From Arenicola marina (lineage: Eukaryota; Annelida; Polychaeta; Arenicolidae), in assembly GCA_964019135.1 (NCBI GenBank), contig OZ025249.1:744001-808000 (forward strand): a stretch of 64,000 nucleotides of DNA. The letters are read 5' to 3'. A program made the position numbers and the translations under genes. Every line of letters starts with the position of its first letter. Position 1 is the first letter of the stretch. The notes under the pieces were generated by a model. The model had not been told where the DNA came from, made no database searches, and was given only the letters and a program-made list of their open reading frames with translations. This document shows positions 1 to 11,360 of this stretch, piece by piece.

Positions 1-1136
1 GACTCACCAGATACACATGTAAATGACAACCCTTGTCTACCACATGACTCACCAGATACACTTGTAAATGGTAACCCTTGTGTACCACCTTACTCACCAG
101 ATACACATGTAAATGGCAACACTTGTGTACCATATGACTCACCAGATACACATGTAAATGGCAACCCTTGTGTACCACCTGAGTCACCAGATACACATGT
201 AAATGGCAACTACCTGTAATGTCCAACTGACTCACCAGATACACATGTAAATGACAACCCTTGTGTACCACCTGACTCACCAGATACACTTGTAAATGTT
301 AGCCCTTGTGTACCACCTGACTCACCAGATACACTTGTAAATGGCAACGGTTGTGTACCACCTGACTCATGTGAATGGCAACCCTCGTGTACCACCTGAC
401 TCACCAGATACACTTGTAAATGGCAGCCCTTGTGTACCACCTGTACTCACCAGATACACTTGTATATGGCAACCCTTGTGTACCACATGACTCACCAGAT
501 ACACCTGTAAATGGCAACTCTTGTGTACCACCTGACACACCGGATGCACATGTAAATGACAATCCTTGTAATGGCCACCTGACTTACGAGATACACATGT
601 AAATGGCAACCCTTGTGTTCCACCTGACTCACCAGATACACTTGTAAATGGCAACCCTTGTGTACCACCTGACTCACCAGATACATTTGTAAATGGCAAC
701 ACTTTGTACCACCTGGCTCACCAGATACACATGTAAATGACAATCCTTGTGTACCACCGGACTCACCAGATACACATGTAATTGCCAATCCTTGTGTACC
801 ACCTGACTCACCAGATACACATGTAAATGGCAACCCTTGCGTACCACCTGACTCACAAGATACAGTTATAAATGGCAACCCTTGTGTACCACCTGACTCA
901 CCAGATACACATGTAAATGGCAACCCTTGCGGACCACCTGACTCACAAGATACACTTGTAAATGGCAACCCTTGTGTACCACCTGACTCACCAGATACAC
1001 TTGTAAATGGCAACCCTTGTGTACCACATGACTCACCAGATACACTGGTAAATGGCAACCATTTTTACCACCTGACTCACCAGATACACTTGTAAATGGC
1101 AACCGTTGTGTACAACCTGACTCACCAGGTACACAT
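1..1136 (+). repeat. Unit 0: truncated superunit tail (B, C)
   Basis: The window opens inside a superunit and passes through B (from 420) and C-like monomers to P at 1137. It aligns with the segment beginning at 12471 at a constant offset of 12,470 bp, until deletions in the downstream copy (about 46 bp near 13170 and about 180 bp near 13380) change the offset. Confidence 0.85.
364..397 (+). repeat. 34 bp truncated monomer of a second kind
   Basis: The monomer reads GACTCATGTGAATGGC, again lacking 11 bases but in an L/H context different from the module-X deletion. I find the same truncation only at 12834-12867, which lies exactly 12,470 bp downstream. It is a private marker tying the first 0.9 kb of the window to the segment starting at 12471. 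Confidence 0.88.
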
Positions 1137-1454
1137 ATGAATGGCAACCCTTATGTACCACCTGTCTCACCAGATACACTTGTTAATGGCAACCCTTGTG
1201 TACCACCTGACTTACCAGATACACTTGTATATGGCAACCCTTGTGTACCATATGACTCACCAGATACACTTGTAAATGGCAGACGTTGTGTACCACCTGA
1301 CTCACCAGATACACTTGTATATGGCAACACTTGGGTGCCACATGACTCGCCAGATACACCTGTAAATGGCAACCCTTGTGTACCACATGACTCACCAGAT
1401 ACACTGGTAAATGGCAACCATTTTTACCACCTGACTCACCAGATACACTTGTAA
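1137..1454 (+). repeat. Module P, reference copy (318 bp, seven monomers)
   Basis: Module P is recognised by TATGAATGGCAACCCTTATG at its left end, CTTGTTAATGG, GGCAGACGTTGTG and ACTTGGGTGCC inside, and CATTTTTACC near its right end. Fifteen copies start at 1137, 6982, 11361, 13382, 22373, 25491, 28301, 32897, 38096, 42708, 46129, 48806, 53218, 55248 and 58059. They are nearly identical; the clearest changes are in the copies at 48806 and 53218. The copy at 13382 has a different left flank because of a deletion. Its plus frame is open for 105 codons, but all neighbouring frames are equally repetitive, so I do not call a gene. Copies at 6982, 28301, 42708, 48806 and 58059 are followed by R (P2); the others by Q (P1). 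Confidence 0.92.
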
Positions 1455-1523
1455 ATGGCAGCGCTTGTGTACCACCTGTACTCACCAGATACACTTGTAT
1501 AGGGCAACCCTTGTGTACCACAT
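1389..1523 (+). repeat. 44 + 45 + 46 bp monomer triplet (compensating length variants)
   Basis: A 44 bp monomer containing CATTTTTACC (1389-1432) is followed by a normal monomer and then by a 46 bp monomer beginning GTACTCACC (1478-1523). The minus-one and plus-one changes cancel, so downstream monomers return to the original 45 bp phase. The same triplet marks every P-to-Q boundary, e.g. near 22640, 25760, 33165, 38365, 46400, 53485 and 55515. Confidence 0.88.
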
Positions 1524-2129
1524 GACTCACCAGATACACCTGTAAATGGCAACCCTTGTGTACCACCTGACACACCAAATACACATGTAAATGACAATCC
1601 TTGTAATGTCCACCTGACTTACCAGAGACACACGTAAATGGCAACCCTTTTGTACCACCTGACTCACCAGATACACTTGTAAATGGCAACCCTTGTGTAC
1701 CACCTGACTCACCAGATACACTTGTAAATGACAACACTTTGTACCACCTGACTCGCCAGATACTCATGTGAATGGCAACCCTTGTGTACCACCTGACTCA
1801 CCAGATACACCTGTAAATGGCAACTACCTGTAATGTCCACCGGACTCACCAGATACACTTGTAAATGGCAACACTTTGTACCACCGGACTCACCAGATAC
1901 ACATGTGAATGGCAACCCTTGTGTACCACTTGACTCACCAGATACACTTGTAAATGGCAACCCTTGTGTAGCACCTGACTCACCAGATACACATGTAAAT
2001 GGTAACCCTTGTGTACCACCTGACTCACTAGATACACTTGCAAATGGTAACCCTTGTGTACCACCTGACTCCGCCAGATACACTTGTAAATGGCAACCCT
2101 TGTGTACCACCTGACTCACCAGATACACA

Positions 2130-3404
2130 TGTAAATGGCAACCCTTGTGTACCAGCTGACTCACCAGATACAAATGTAAATGGCAACTACCCGCAATGTC
2201 CACCTGACTCACCAGATTCACTTGCAAAATGGCAACCTTTGTGTACAACCTGACTCACCGGATACACATGTAAATGGCCACGATTGTGTACCACCTGAAT
2301 CACCAGATATACATGTAAATGGCAACCCTTGTGTACCACCTGACTCACCAGATACACTTGTAAATGGTAACCCGTGTGTACCACCTGACTCAGCCAGATA
2401 CACTAGTAAATGGCAACCCTTGTGTGCCACCTGACTCACCAGATACACATGTAAATGGCAACGATTGTGTACCACCCGACTCAACAGATACACATGTAAA
2501 TGGCAACTACCTGTAATGTCCACCTGACTCACCAGATACACTTGTAAATGGCAACCCTTGTGTACCACCTGACTCACCAGAGGCACTTGTAAATGGCAAC
2601 TACCTATAATGTCCACCTGACTCACCAGATACACTTGTATATGGCAACCCTTGTGTACCACATGACTGACCCGATACACCTGTAAATGGCAACCCTTGTC
2701 TACCACTTGACTCACCAGATACACATGTAAATGGCAACCCTTGTGTACCACCTGACTCACCAGAGGCACTTGTAAATGGCAACTACTTGTAATGTCCACC
2801 TGACTCACCAGATACACTTGTATATGGCAACCCTTGTGTACCACATGACTGACCAGATACACCTGTAAATGGTAACCCTTGTGTACCACCTGACACACCA
2901 GACACACATGTAAATGACAATCCTTGTAATGTCTACCGGACTCACCAGATACACATGTAAATGGCAACCGTTGTGTACCACCTGACTCACTAGATACACT
3001 TGTAAATGGTAACCCTTGTGTACCACCTGACTCACCAAATACACATGTAAATGGCAACTACCTGTAATGTCCACCTGACTCACCAGATACACATGTAAAT
3101 GGCAACCCTTGTGCACCACCTGACTCACCAGATACACATGTAAATGACAATCCTTGTGTACCACCGGACTCACCAGATACACTTGTAAATGGTAGCACTT
3201 TGTACCACCGGACTCAGCAGATACACATATAAATGGCAACCCTGGTGCACCACCTGACTCACCAGATACACATGTAAGTTGCAACCCCTGTGTACCAACT
3301 GACTCACCAGCATTTGTAAATGGCAACCTTTGTGTACCACGTGACTCCCCAGATACACTTGTAAATGGCAACCCTTGTGGACCACCTGACTTACCAGATA
3401 CACT
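2130..3404 (+). repeat. Local tandem duplication, copy 1 (1,275 bp)
   Basis: This segment is repeated immediately downstream at 3405-4769. The only substitution I noticed in the T part is TACCCGCAATG (2187) against TACCTGCAATG in copy 2. Copy 1 lacks two monomers (90 bp) of module V that copy 2 and other units have. The duplication therefore started as 1,365 bp and copy 1 then lost 90 bp, or the left partner was already shorter. Confidence 0.88.
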
Positions 3405-4769
3405 TGTAAATGGCAACCCTTGTGTACCAGCTGACTCACCAGATACAAATGTAAATGGCAACTACCTGCAATGTCCACCTGACTCACCAGATTCACTTGC
3501 AAAATGGCAACCTTTGTGTACAACCTGACTCACCGGATACACATGTAAATGGCCACGATTGTGTACCACCTGAATCACCAGATATACATGTAAATGGCAA
3601 CCCTTGTGTACCACCTGACTCACCAGATACACTTGTAAATGGTAACCCGTGTGTACCACCTGACTCAGCCAGATACACTAGTAAATGGCAACCCTTGTGT
3701 GCCACCTGACTCACCAGATACACATGTAAATGGCAACGATTGTGTACCACCTGACTCAACAGATACACATGTAAATGGCAACTACCTGTAATGTCCACCT
3801 GACTCACCAGATACACTTGTAAATGGCAACCCTTGTGTACCACCTGACTCACCAGAGGCACTTGTAAATGGCAACTACCTATAATGTCCACCTGACTCAC
3901 CAGATACACTTGTATATGGCAACCCTTGTGTACCACATGACTGACCCGATACACCTGTAAATGGCAACCCTTGTCTACCACTTGACTCACCAGATACACA
4001 TGTAAATGGCAACCCTTGTGTACCACCTGACTCACCAGAGGCACTTGTAAATGGCAACTACTTGTAATGTCCACCTGACTCACCAGATACACTTGTATAT
4101 GGCAACCCTTGTGTACCACATGACTGACCAGATACACCTGTAAATGGTAACCCTTGTGTACCACCTGACACACCAGACACACATGTAAATGACAATCCTT
4201 GTAATGTCTACCGGACTCACCAGATACACATGTAAATGGCAACCGTTGTGTACCACCTGACTCACTAGATACACTTGTAAATGGTAACCCTTGTGTACCA
4301 CCTGACTCACCAAATACACATGTAAATGGCAACTACCTGTAATGTCCACCTGACTCACCAGATACGCTTGTAAATGGCAACGGTTGTGTACAACCTGACT
4401 CACCAGGTACACATGTGAATGGCAACCCTTGTGTACCACCTGACTCACAAGATACACATGTAAATGGCAACCCTTGTGCACCACCTGACTCACCAGATAC
4501 ACATGTAAATAACAATCCTTGTGTACCACCGGACTCACCAGATACACTTGTAAATGGTAGCACTTTGTACCACCGGACTCACCAGATACACATATAAATG
4601 GCAACCCTGGTGCACCACCTGACTCACCAGATACACATGTAAGTTGCAACCCCTGTGTACCAACTGACTCACCAGCATTTGTAAATGGCAACCTTTGTGT
4701 ACCACGTGACTCCCCAGATACACTTGTAAATGGCAACCCTTGTGGACCACCTGACTTACCAGATACACT
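3405..4769 (+). repeat. Local tandem duplication, copy 2 (1,365 bp)
   Basis: This is the downstream partner of 2130-3404. The join at 3404/3405 falls inside CACTTGTAAATGG, where an L-type monomer from the end of V continues as a T-leading monomer ending TGTACCAGCTGAC. Such a hybrid does not occur in other units. Unit 3 has a single T-U-V segment at the matching place. Confidence 0.87.
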
Positions 4770-5520
4770 TGTAAATGGCAACCCTTGTGTACCACCTGAC
4801 TCACCATATACACATGTAAATGGCAACACTTGTGTACCACCTGACTCACCAGATACTCATGTAAATGGCAACCCTTGTGTACCCCTTGACTCACCAGATA
4901 CACTTGCAAATGGCAACACTTGTGTACCGCCTGACTCACCAGATACATATGTAAATGGCAACCCCCTGTAATGTCCACCTGACTCACCATATACACTTAT
5001 GAATTGCAACCCTTTTGTACCACCTGACTCACCAGATACACTTGTAAATGGCAACCATTTTGACCACCTGACTCACCAGATACACTTGTAAATGGCAACC
5101 GTTGTGTACAACCTGACTCACCAGGTACACATATGAATGGCAACCCTTGTGTACCACCTGACTCACCAGATACACTTGTATATGGCAACCCTTGTGTACC
5201 ACATGACTCACCAGATACCCTTGAAAATGGCAGCCCTTGTGTACCACCTGACTCACAGATACACTTGTAAATGGCAACCTTTGTGTACCACATGACTCGC
5301 CAGATGCACCTGTAAATGGCAACCCTTGTGTACCACCTGACACACCAGATACACATGTAAATGACAATCCTGTTAATGTCTACCTGACTCACCAGATACA
5401 CATGTAAATGGTAACCCTTGTCTACCACATGACTCACCAGATACACTTGTAAATGGTAACCCTTGTGTACCACCTTACTCACCAGATACACATGTAAATG
5501 GCAACACTTGTGTACCATAT

Positions 5521-5565
5521 GACTCACCAGATACACATGTAAATGGCAACCCTTGTGTACCACCT
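5521..5565 (+). repeat. Reference H-type monomer (45 bp)
   Basis: This copy matches the consensus with the ACATGT palindrome in the middle. The H type alternates irregularly with the L type throughout the array. In the stop-free plus frame it would read DSPDTHVNGNPCVPP. The two stop-free minus frames read GGTQGLPFTCVSGES and VVHKGCHLHVYLVSQ. None of these 15-residue periods matches a protein family I recognise. Confidence 0.95.
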
Positions 5566-5582
5566 GACTCACCAGATACACA
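5554..5582. promoter_or_regulatory. Example of the per-monomer dyad centred on TGACTCA
   Basis: TGTGTA (5554-5559) and TACACA (5577-5582) are perfect reverse complements. They sit symmetrically, with 5 bp spacers, around TGACTCA (5565-5571). TGACTCA is the consensus site for AP-1 (Fos/Jun) and related bZIP factors such as Gcn4. L-type monomers keep five base pairs of each arm. The element recurs across nearly every monomer junction. Binding in vivo is inference; only the motif and its symmetry are seen. Confidence 0.4.
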
Positions 5583-5613
5583 TGTAAATGGCAACTACCT
5601 GTAATGTCCAACT
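5566..5613 (+). repeat. 48 bp variant monomer with TACCTGTAATG insert
   Basis: The usual CCTTGTGTACC is replaced by TACCTGTAATGTCC, making the monomer 3 bp longer. The change puts a TAA in the otherwise open plus frame and removes the TGTGTA arm of the dyad. The variant recurs at fixed positions in modules, for example near 210, 1815, 2510, 3060, 5590, 7895, 8520 and 9605, and in their paralogues. Sub-variants include TACCTATAATG (2602), TACTTGTAATG (2785) and TACCTGCAATG (3463). Confidence 0.92.
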
Positions 5614-6021
5614 GACTCACTAGATACACATGTAAATGACAACCCTTGTGTACCACCTGACTCACCAGATACACTTGTAAATGTTAACCCTTGTGTACCA
5701 CCTGACTCACCAGATACACTTGTAAATGGCAACGGTTGTGTACCACCTGACTCACCAGGTACACATGTGAATGGCAACCCTTGTGTACCACCTGACTCAC
5801 CAGATACACTTGTAAATGGCAGCCCTTGTGTACCACCTGTACTCACCAGATACACTTGTATATGGCAACCCTTGTGTACCACATTACTCACCAGATACAC
5901 CTGTAAATGGCAACTCTTGTGTACCATCTGACACACCGGATGCACATGTAAATGACAATTCTTGTAATGGCCACCTGACTTACGAGATACACATGTAAAT
6001 GGCAACCCTTGTGTACCACCT

Positions 6022-6066
6022 GACTCACCAGATACACTTGTAAATGGCAACCCTTGTGTACCACCT
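6022..6066 (+). repeat. Reference L-type monomer (45 bp)
   Basis: This copy differs from the H type at one base: ACTTGT replaces ACATGT, which breaks the central palindrome. In the minus frames the change swaps C for S or H for Q. H and L are the two commonest monomer states, and their order helps to align distant modules. Confidence 0.95.
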
Positions 6067-8090
6067 GACTCACCAGATACATTTGCAAATGGCAACACTT
6101 TGTACCACCTGGCTCACCAGATACACATGTAAATGACAATCCTTGTGTACCACCGGACTCACCAGATACACATGTAATTGCCAATCCTTGTGTACCACCG
6201 GACTCACCAGATACATATGTAAATGGCAACACTTTGTACCACCGGACTCACCAGATACACATGTAAATGGCAACCCTTGTGTACCACCTGACTCACAAGA
6301 TACACATGTAAATGGCAACTACCTGTAATGTCCTCCTGACTCACCAGATACACTTGCAAATGGCAAGCCTGGTGTACCACCTGACTCACCAGATACACAT
6401 GTAAGTTGCAACCCCTGTGTACCAGCTGACTCACCAGCACTTGTAAATGGCAACCTTTGTGTACCACGTGACTCCATAGACACACTTGTAAATGGCAACC
6501 CTTGTGTACCACCTTACTTACCATATACACATGTAAATGGCAACACTTGTGTACCACCTGACTCACCAGATATACATGTAAATGGCAACCCTTGTGTACC
6601 ACCTTACTCACGTGATACACTTGTAAATGGCAACCCTTGTGTACCACCTGACTCACCAGATACACATGTAAATGGCAACCCTTGCGTACCACCTGACTCA
6701 CAAGATACAGTTGTAAATGGCAACCCTTGTGTACCACCTGACTCACCAGATACACATGTAAATGGCAACCCTTGCGGACCACCTGACTCACAAGATACAC
6801 TTGTAAATGGCAACCCTTGTGTACCACCTGACTCACAAGATACACTTGTAAATGGCAACCCTTGTGTACCACATGACTCACCAGATACACTGGTAAATGG
6901 CAACCATTTTTACCACCTGACTCACCAGATACACTTGTAAATGGCAACCGTTGTGTACAACCTGACTCACCAGGTACACATATGAATGGCAACCCTTATG
7001 TACCACCTGTCTCACCAGATACACTTGTTAATGGCAACCCTTGTGTACCACCTGACTTACCAGATACACTTGTATATGGCAACCCTTGTGTACCATATGA
7101 CTCACCAGATACACTTGTAAATGGCAGACGTTGTGTACCACCTGACTCACCAGATACACTTGTATATGGCAACACTTGGGTGCCACATGACTCGCCAGAT
7201 ACACCTGTAAATGGCAACCCTTGTGTACCACATGACTCACCAGATACACTGGTAAATGGCAATCATTTTTACCACCTGACTCACCAGATACACTTGTAAA
7301 TGGCAACCGTTGTGTACAACCTGACTCACCAGGTACACATATGAATGACAACCCTTATGTACCACCTGACTCACCAGATACACTTGTAAATGGCAACCCT
7401 TGTGTACCACCTGACTTACCATATACACTTGTATATGGCAACCCTTGTGTACCATATGACTCACCAGATACACTTGTAAATGGCAGCTCTTGTGTACAGC
7501 CTGACTCACAGATACACTTGTATATGGCAACCCTTGTGTACCACATGACTCGCCAGATACACCTGTAAATGGCAACCCCTGTGTACCACCTGACACACCA
7601 GATACACATGTAAATGACAATCCTTGTAATGTCTACCTGACTCACCAGATACACATGTAAATGGAAACCCTTGTGTACCACCTGACTCACCAGATACACT
7701 TGTAAATGGCAACCCTTGTGTACCACCTGACTCACCAGACACACTTGTAAATGGCAACACTTGACACCACCTGACTCACCAGATACACATGTAAATTGCA
7801 ACCCTTGTGTACCACCTGCCTCAAGAGATACACATGTAAATGGCAACCCTTGTGCACCACCTGACTCACCAGATACACATGTAAATGGCAACTACCTGTA
7901 ATGTCCACCTGACTCACCAGATACACTTGCAAATGGCAACCCTGGTGTACCACCTGACTCACCAGATACACATGTGAATGGCAACCCTTGTGTACCACCT
8001 GACTCACCAGATACACATGTAAATGGTAACCCTTGTGTACCACCTGACTCACCAGATACACTTGTAAATGGTAACCCTTGTGTACCACCT

Positions 8091-8124
8091 GACTCTTGTA
8101 AATGGCAACCCTTGTGTACCACCG
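8091..8124 (+). repeat. 34 bp truncated monomer (11 bp internal deletion)
   Basis: The monomer reads GACTCTTGTAAATGGC, so the 11 bases ACCAGATACAC are missing between GACTC and TTGT. The same truncated copy occurs at about 18655, 29411, 43591, 49916, 59124 and 62644, always just before module X. It is therefore an old deletion that has spread with the superunit. Confidence 0.9.
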
Positions 8125-11100
8125 GACTGACCAGATACACATGTAAATGGCAACCCTTGTGTACCACCTGACTGACCAGATACACATGTAAATGGCAACT
8201 ACCTGCAATGTCCAGCTGACTCACCAGAAACACTTGCAAAGTGGCAACCTTTGTGTACAACCTGACTCACCGGATACACATGTAAATGGCAACGATTGTG
8301 TTCCACCTGACTCACCAGATATACATGTAAATGGCAACCCTTGTGTACCACCTGACTCACTAGATACACTTGTAAATGGTAACACTTGTGTACCACCTAA
8401 CTCAGCCAGATACATTAGTAAATGGCAACCCTTGTGTGCCACCTGACTCACCAGAAACACATGTAAATGGCAACTCTTGTGTACCACCTGACTCAACAGA
8501 TACACATGTAAATGGCAACTACCTGTAATGTCCACCTGACTCACCAGATACACTTGTAAATGGCAATCCTTGTGTACCACCTGACTCACCGGATACGCAT
8601 GTAAATGGCAAACTTTATGTACCACCTGACTCACCAGATACACTTGTAAATGGCAACCCTTGTGTACCACCTGACTCACCGGATACACATGTAAATGGCA
8701 ACCCTTTTGTACCACCTGACTCACCAAAAACACATGTAAATGGCAACTACCTGTAATGTCCACCTGACTCACCAGATACACTTGTAAATGGCAACCCTTG
8801 TGTACGACCAGACTCACCGGATACACATGTAAATGGCAACTACCTGTAATGTCCACCTGACTCACCAGATACACTTGTAATGGCAATCCTTGTGTAGCAC
8901 CTGACTCACCAGATACACTTGTAAATGGCAACGGTTGTGTACCACCTGACTCACCAGGTACACATGTGAATGGCAACCCTTGTGTACCACCTGACTCACC
9001 AGATACACTTGTAAATGGCAGCCCTTGTGTACCACCTTTACTCACCAGATACACTTGTATATGGCAACCTTTGTGTACCACATAACTCACCAGATACACC
9101 TGCAAATGGCAACCCTTGTGTACCACCTGACACACCAGATACACATGTAAATGGCAAACTTTGTGTACCACCTGACTCACCAGATACTCATGTAAATGGC
9201 ACCCCTTGTGTACCCCTTGACTCACCAGATACACTTGTAAATGACAACCCTTGTGTACCACCTGACTCACCAGATACAATTGTAAATGGCAACACTTTGT
9301 ACCACCTGACTCACCAGATACACATGTAAATGACAACCCTTGTGCACCACATGACTCACCAGATACACGTGTAGATGGCAACCCTTGTGTACCACCTGAC
9401 TCACCAGATACACATGTAAATGACAACCCTTGTGCACCACCTGACTCACAAGATACACTTGTAAATGGTAACCCTTGTGTACCACCTGACTGAGCCAGAT
9501 ACACTTGTAAATGGCAACCCTTGTGTGCCACCTGACTCACCAGATACACATGTAAGTAGCAACACTTGTGTACCACCTGACTCACCAGATACACATGTAA
9601 ATGGCAACTACCTGTAATGTCCACCTGACTCACCAGATACACTTGTAAATGGCAACCCTTGTGTACCACCGGACTCATCGGATACACAAGTAAATGGCAC
9701 ACTTTGTGTACCACCTGACTCACCAGATACACTTGCAAATGGCAACGGTTGCGTACCACCTGAATCACCAGGTACACGTGTGAATGGAAACCTTGTGTAC
9801 CATATGACTCACCAGATACACTTGTAAATGGCAGCCCTTGTGGACCACCTGTACTCACCAGTTACACTTGTATATGGCAACCCTTGTGTACCACATGACT
9901 CACCAGATACACCTGTAAATGGCAACCCCTGTGTACCACCTGACACACCAGATACACATGTAAATGACAATCCTTGTAATGTCCACTTGACTTACCAGAT
10001 ACACATGTAAATGGCAACCCTTGTGTACCACATGACTCACCAGATACACTTGTAAATGGCAACCCTTGTGTACCACCTGACTCACCAGACACACTTGTAA
10101 ATGGCAACCCTTGTGTACCACCTGACTCACCAGATACACCTGTAAATGGCAACCCTTGTGTACCACCTGGCTCACCAGATACACATGTAAATGACAATCC
10201 TTGGGTACCAACGGATTCACCAGATACATATGTAAATGGCAACACTTTGTACCACCGGACTCACCAGATACACATGTAAATGGCAACCCTTGTGTACCAC
10301 CTGACTCACAAGATACACATGTCAATGGCAACTACCTGTAATGTCCACATGACTCACCAGATACACTTGCAAATGGCGACCCTGGTGCACCACCTGACTC
10401 ACCAGATACACATGTAAGTTGCAACCCCTGTGTACCACCTGACTCACCAGCACTTGTAAATGGCAACCTTTGTGTACCACGTGACTCCCCAGATACACTT
10501 GTAAATGGCTACCCTTGCGGACCACCTGACTCACAAGATACACTTGTAAATGGCAACCCTTGTGTACCACCTTACTCACCAGATACACATGTAAATGGCA
10601 ACACTTGTGTACCATATGACTCACCAGATACACATGTAAATGGCAACCCTTGTGTACCACCTGAGTCACCAGATACACATGTAAATGGCAACTACCTGTA
10701 ATGTCCAACTGACTCACCAGATACACATGTAAATGACAACCCTTGTGTACCACCTGACTCACCAGATACACTTGTAAATGTTAGCCCTTGTGTACCACCT
10801 GACTCACCAGATACACTTGTAAATGGCAACGGTTGTGTACCACCTGACTCACCAGATACACTTGTAAATGGCAACGGTTGTGTACCACCTGACTCACCAG
10901 GTACACATGTGAATGGCAACCCTTGTGTACCACCTGACTCACCAGATACACTTGTAAATGGCAGCCCTTGTGTACCACCTGTACTCACCAGATACACTTG
11001 TATATGGCAACCCTTGTGTACCACATGACTCACCAGATACACCTGTAAATGGCAACTCTTGTGTACCACCTGACACACCGGATGCACATGTAAATGACAA

Positions 11101-11360
11101 TCCTTGTAATGGCCACCTGACTTACGAGATACACATGTAAATGGCAACCCTTGTGTACCACCTTACTCACGTGATACACTTGTAAATGGCAACCCTTGTG
11201 TACCACCTGACTCACCAGATAAACATGTAAATGGCAACCCTTGCGTACCACCTGACTCACAAGATACAGTTGTAAATGGCAACCATTTTTACCACCTGAC
11301 TTACCAGATACACTTGTAAATGGCAACCGTTGTGTACAACCTGACTCACCAGGTACACAT

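Larger units (their letters stand above)
1137..11360 (+). repeat. Unit 1: longest superunit (10,224 bp)
   Basis: Order seen: P1 1137, Q, S 1833, T 2180, U, second T 3455, second U, V 4415, W about 4980, B 5816, C 6143, P2 6982, R 7341, X 8192, Y 9015, Z 9828, A about 10340, B 10958. It contains two B modules, one after W and one after A, plus the local 1.3 kb duplication. It is the fullest version of the cycle in the window. Confidence 0.85.

Noticed and set aside
1137-1454. Recurring 105-codon plus-strand frame inside module P
   Set aside because: Its 15 near-identical copies reflect DNA-level homogenisation. The opposite strand is open over the same stretch, there is no promoter-like or start context that differs from other monomers, and no recognised domain.
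5521-5565. p53 half-site, octamer or forkhead motif around ACATGTAAAT
   Set aside because: ACACATGTAA does not satisfy the three-purine rule of the p53 half-site. ATGTAAAT differs from the octamer ATGCAAAT by one base, and the forkhead match is only partial. These are weak resemblances.
5521-5565. E-box (CACATG or CACTTG) in each monomer
   Set aside because: Both fit CANNTG, but that pattern is expected by chance often enough that a single monomer match, copied many times, is not independent evidence.
8221-9858. Minus-strand open frame of 545 codons, the longest in the window
   Set aside because: It is pure 15-residue repetition that changes reading phase at each length variant. The paralogous segment in unit 3 (18785-20333) is broken into separate frames, so the frame is not conserved. 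Open frames are expected because 45 is divisible by three and the consensus lacks stops in two minus frames.
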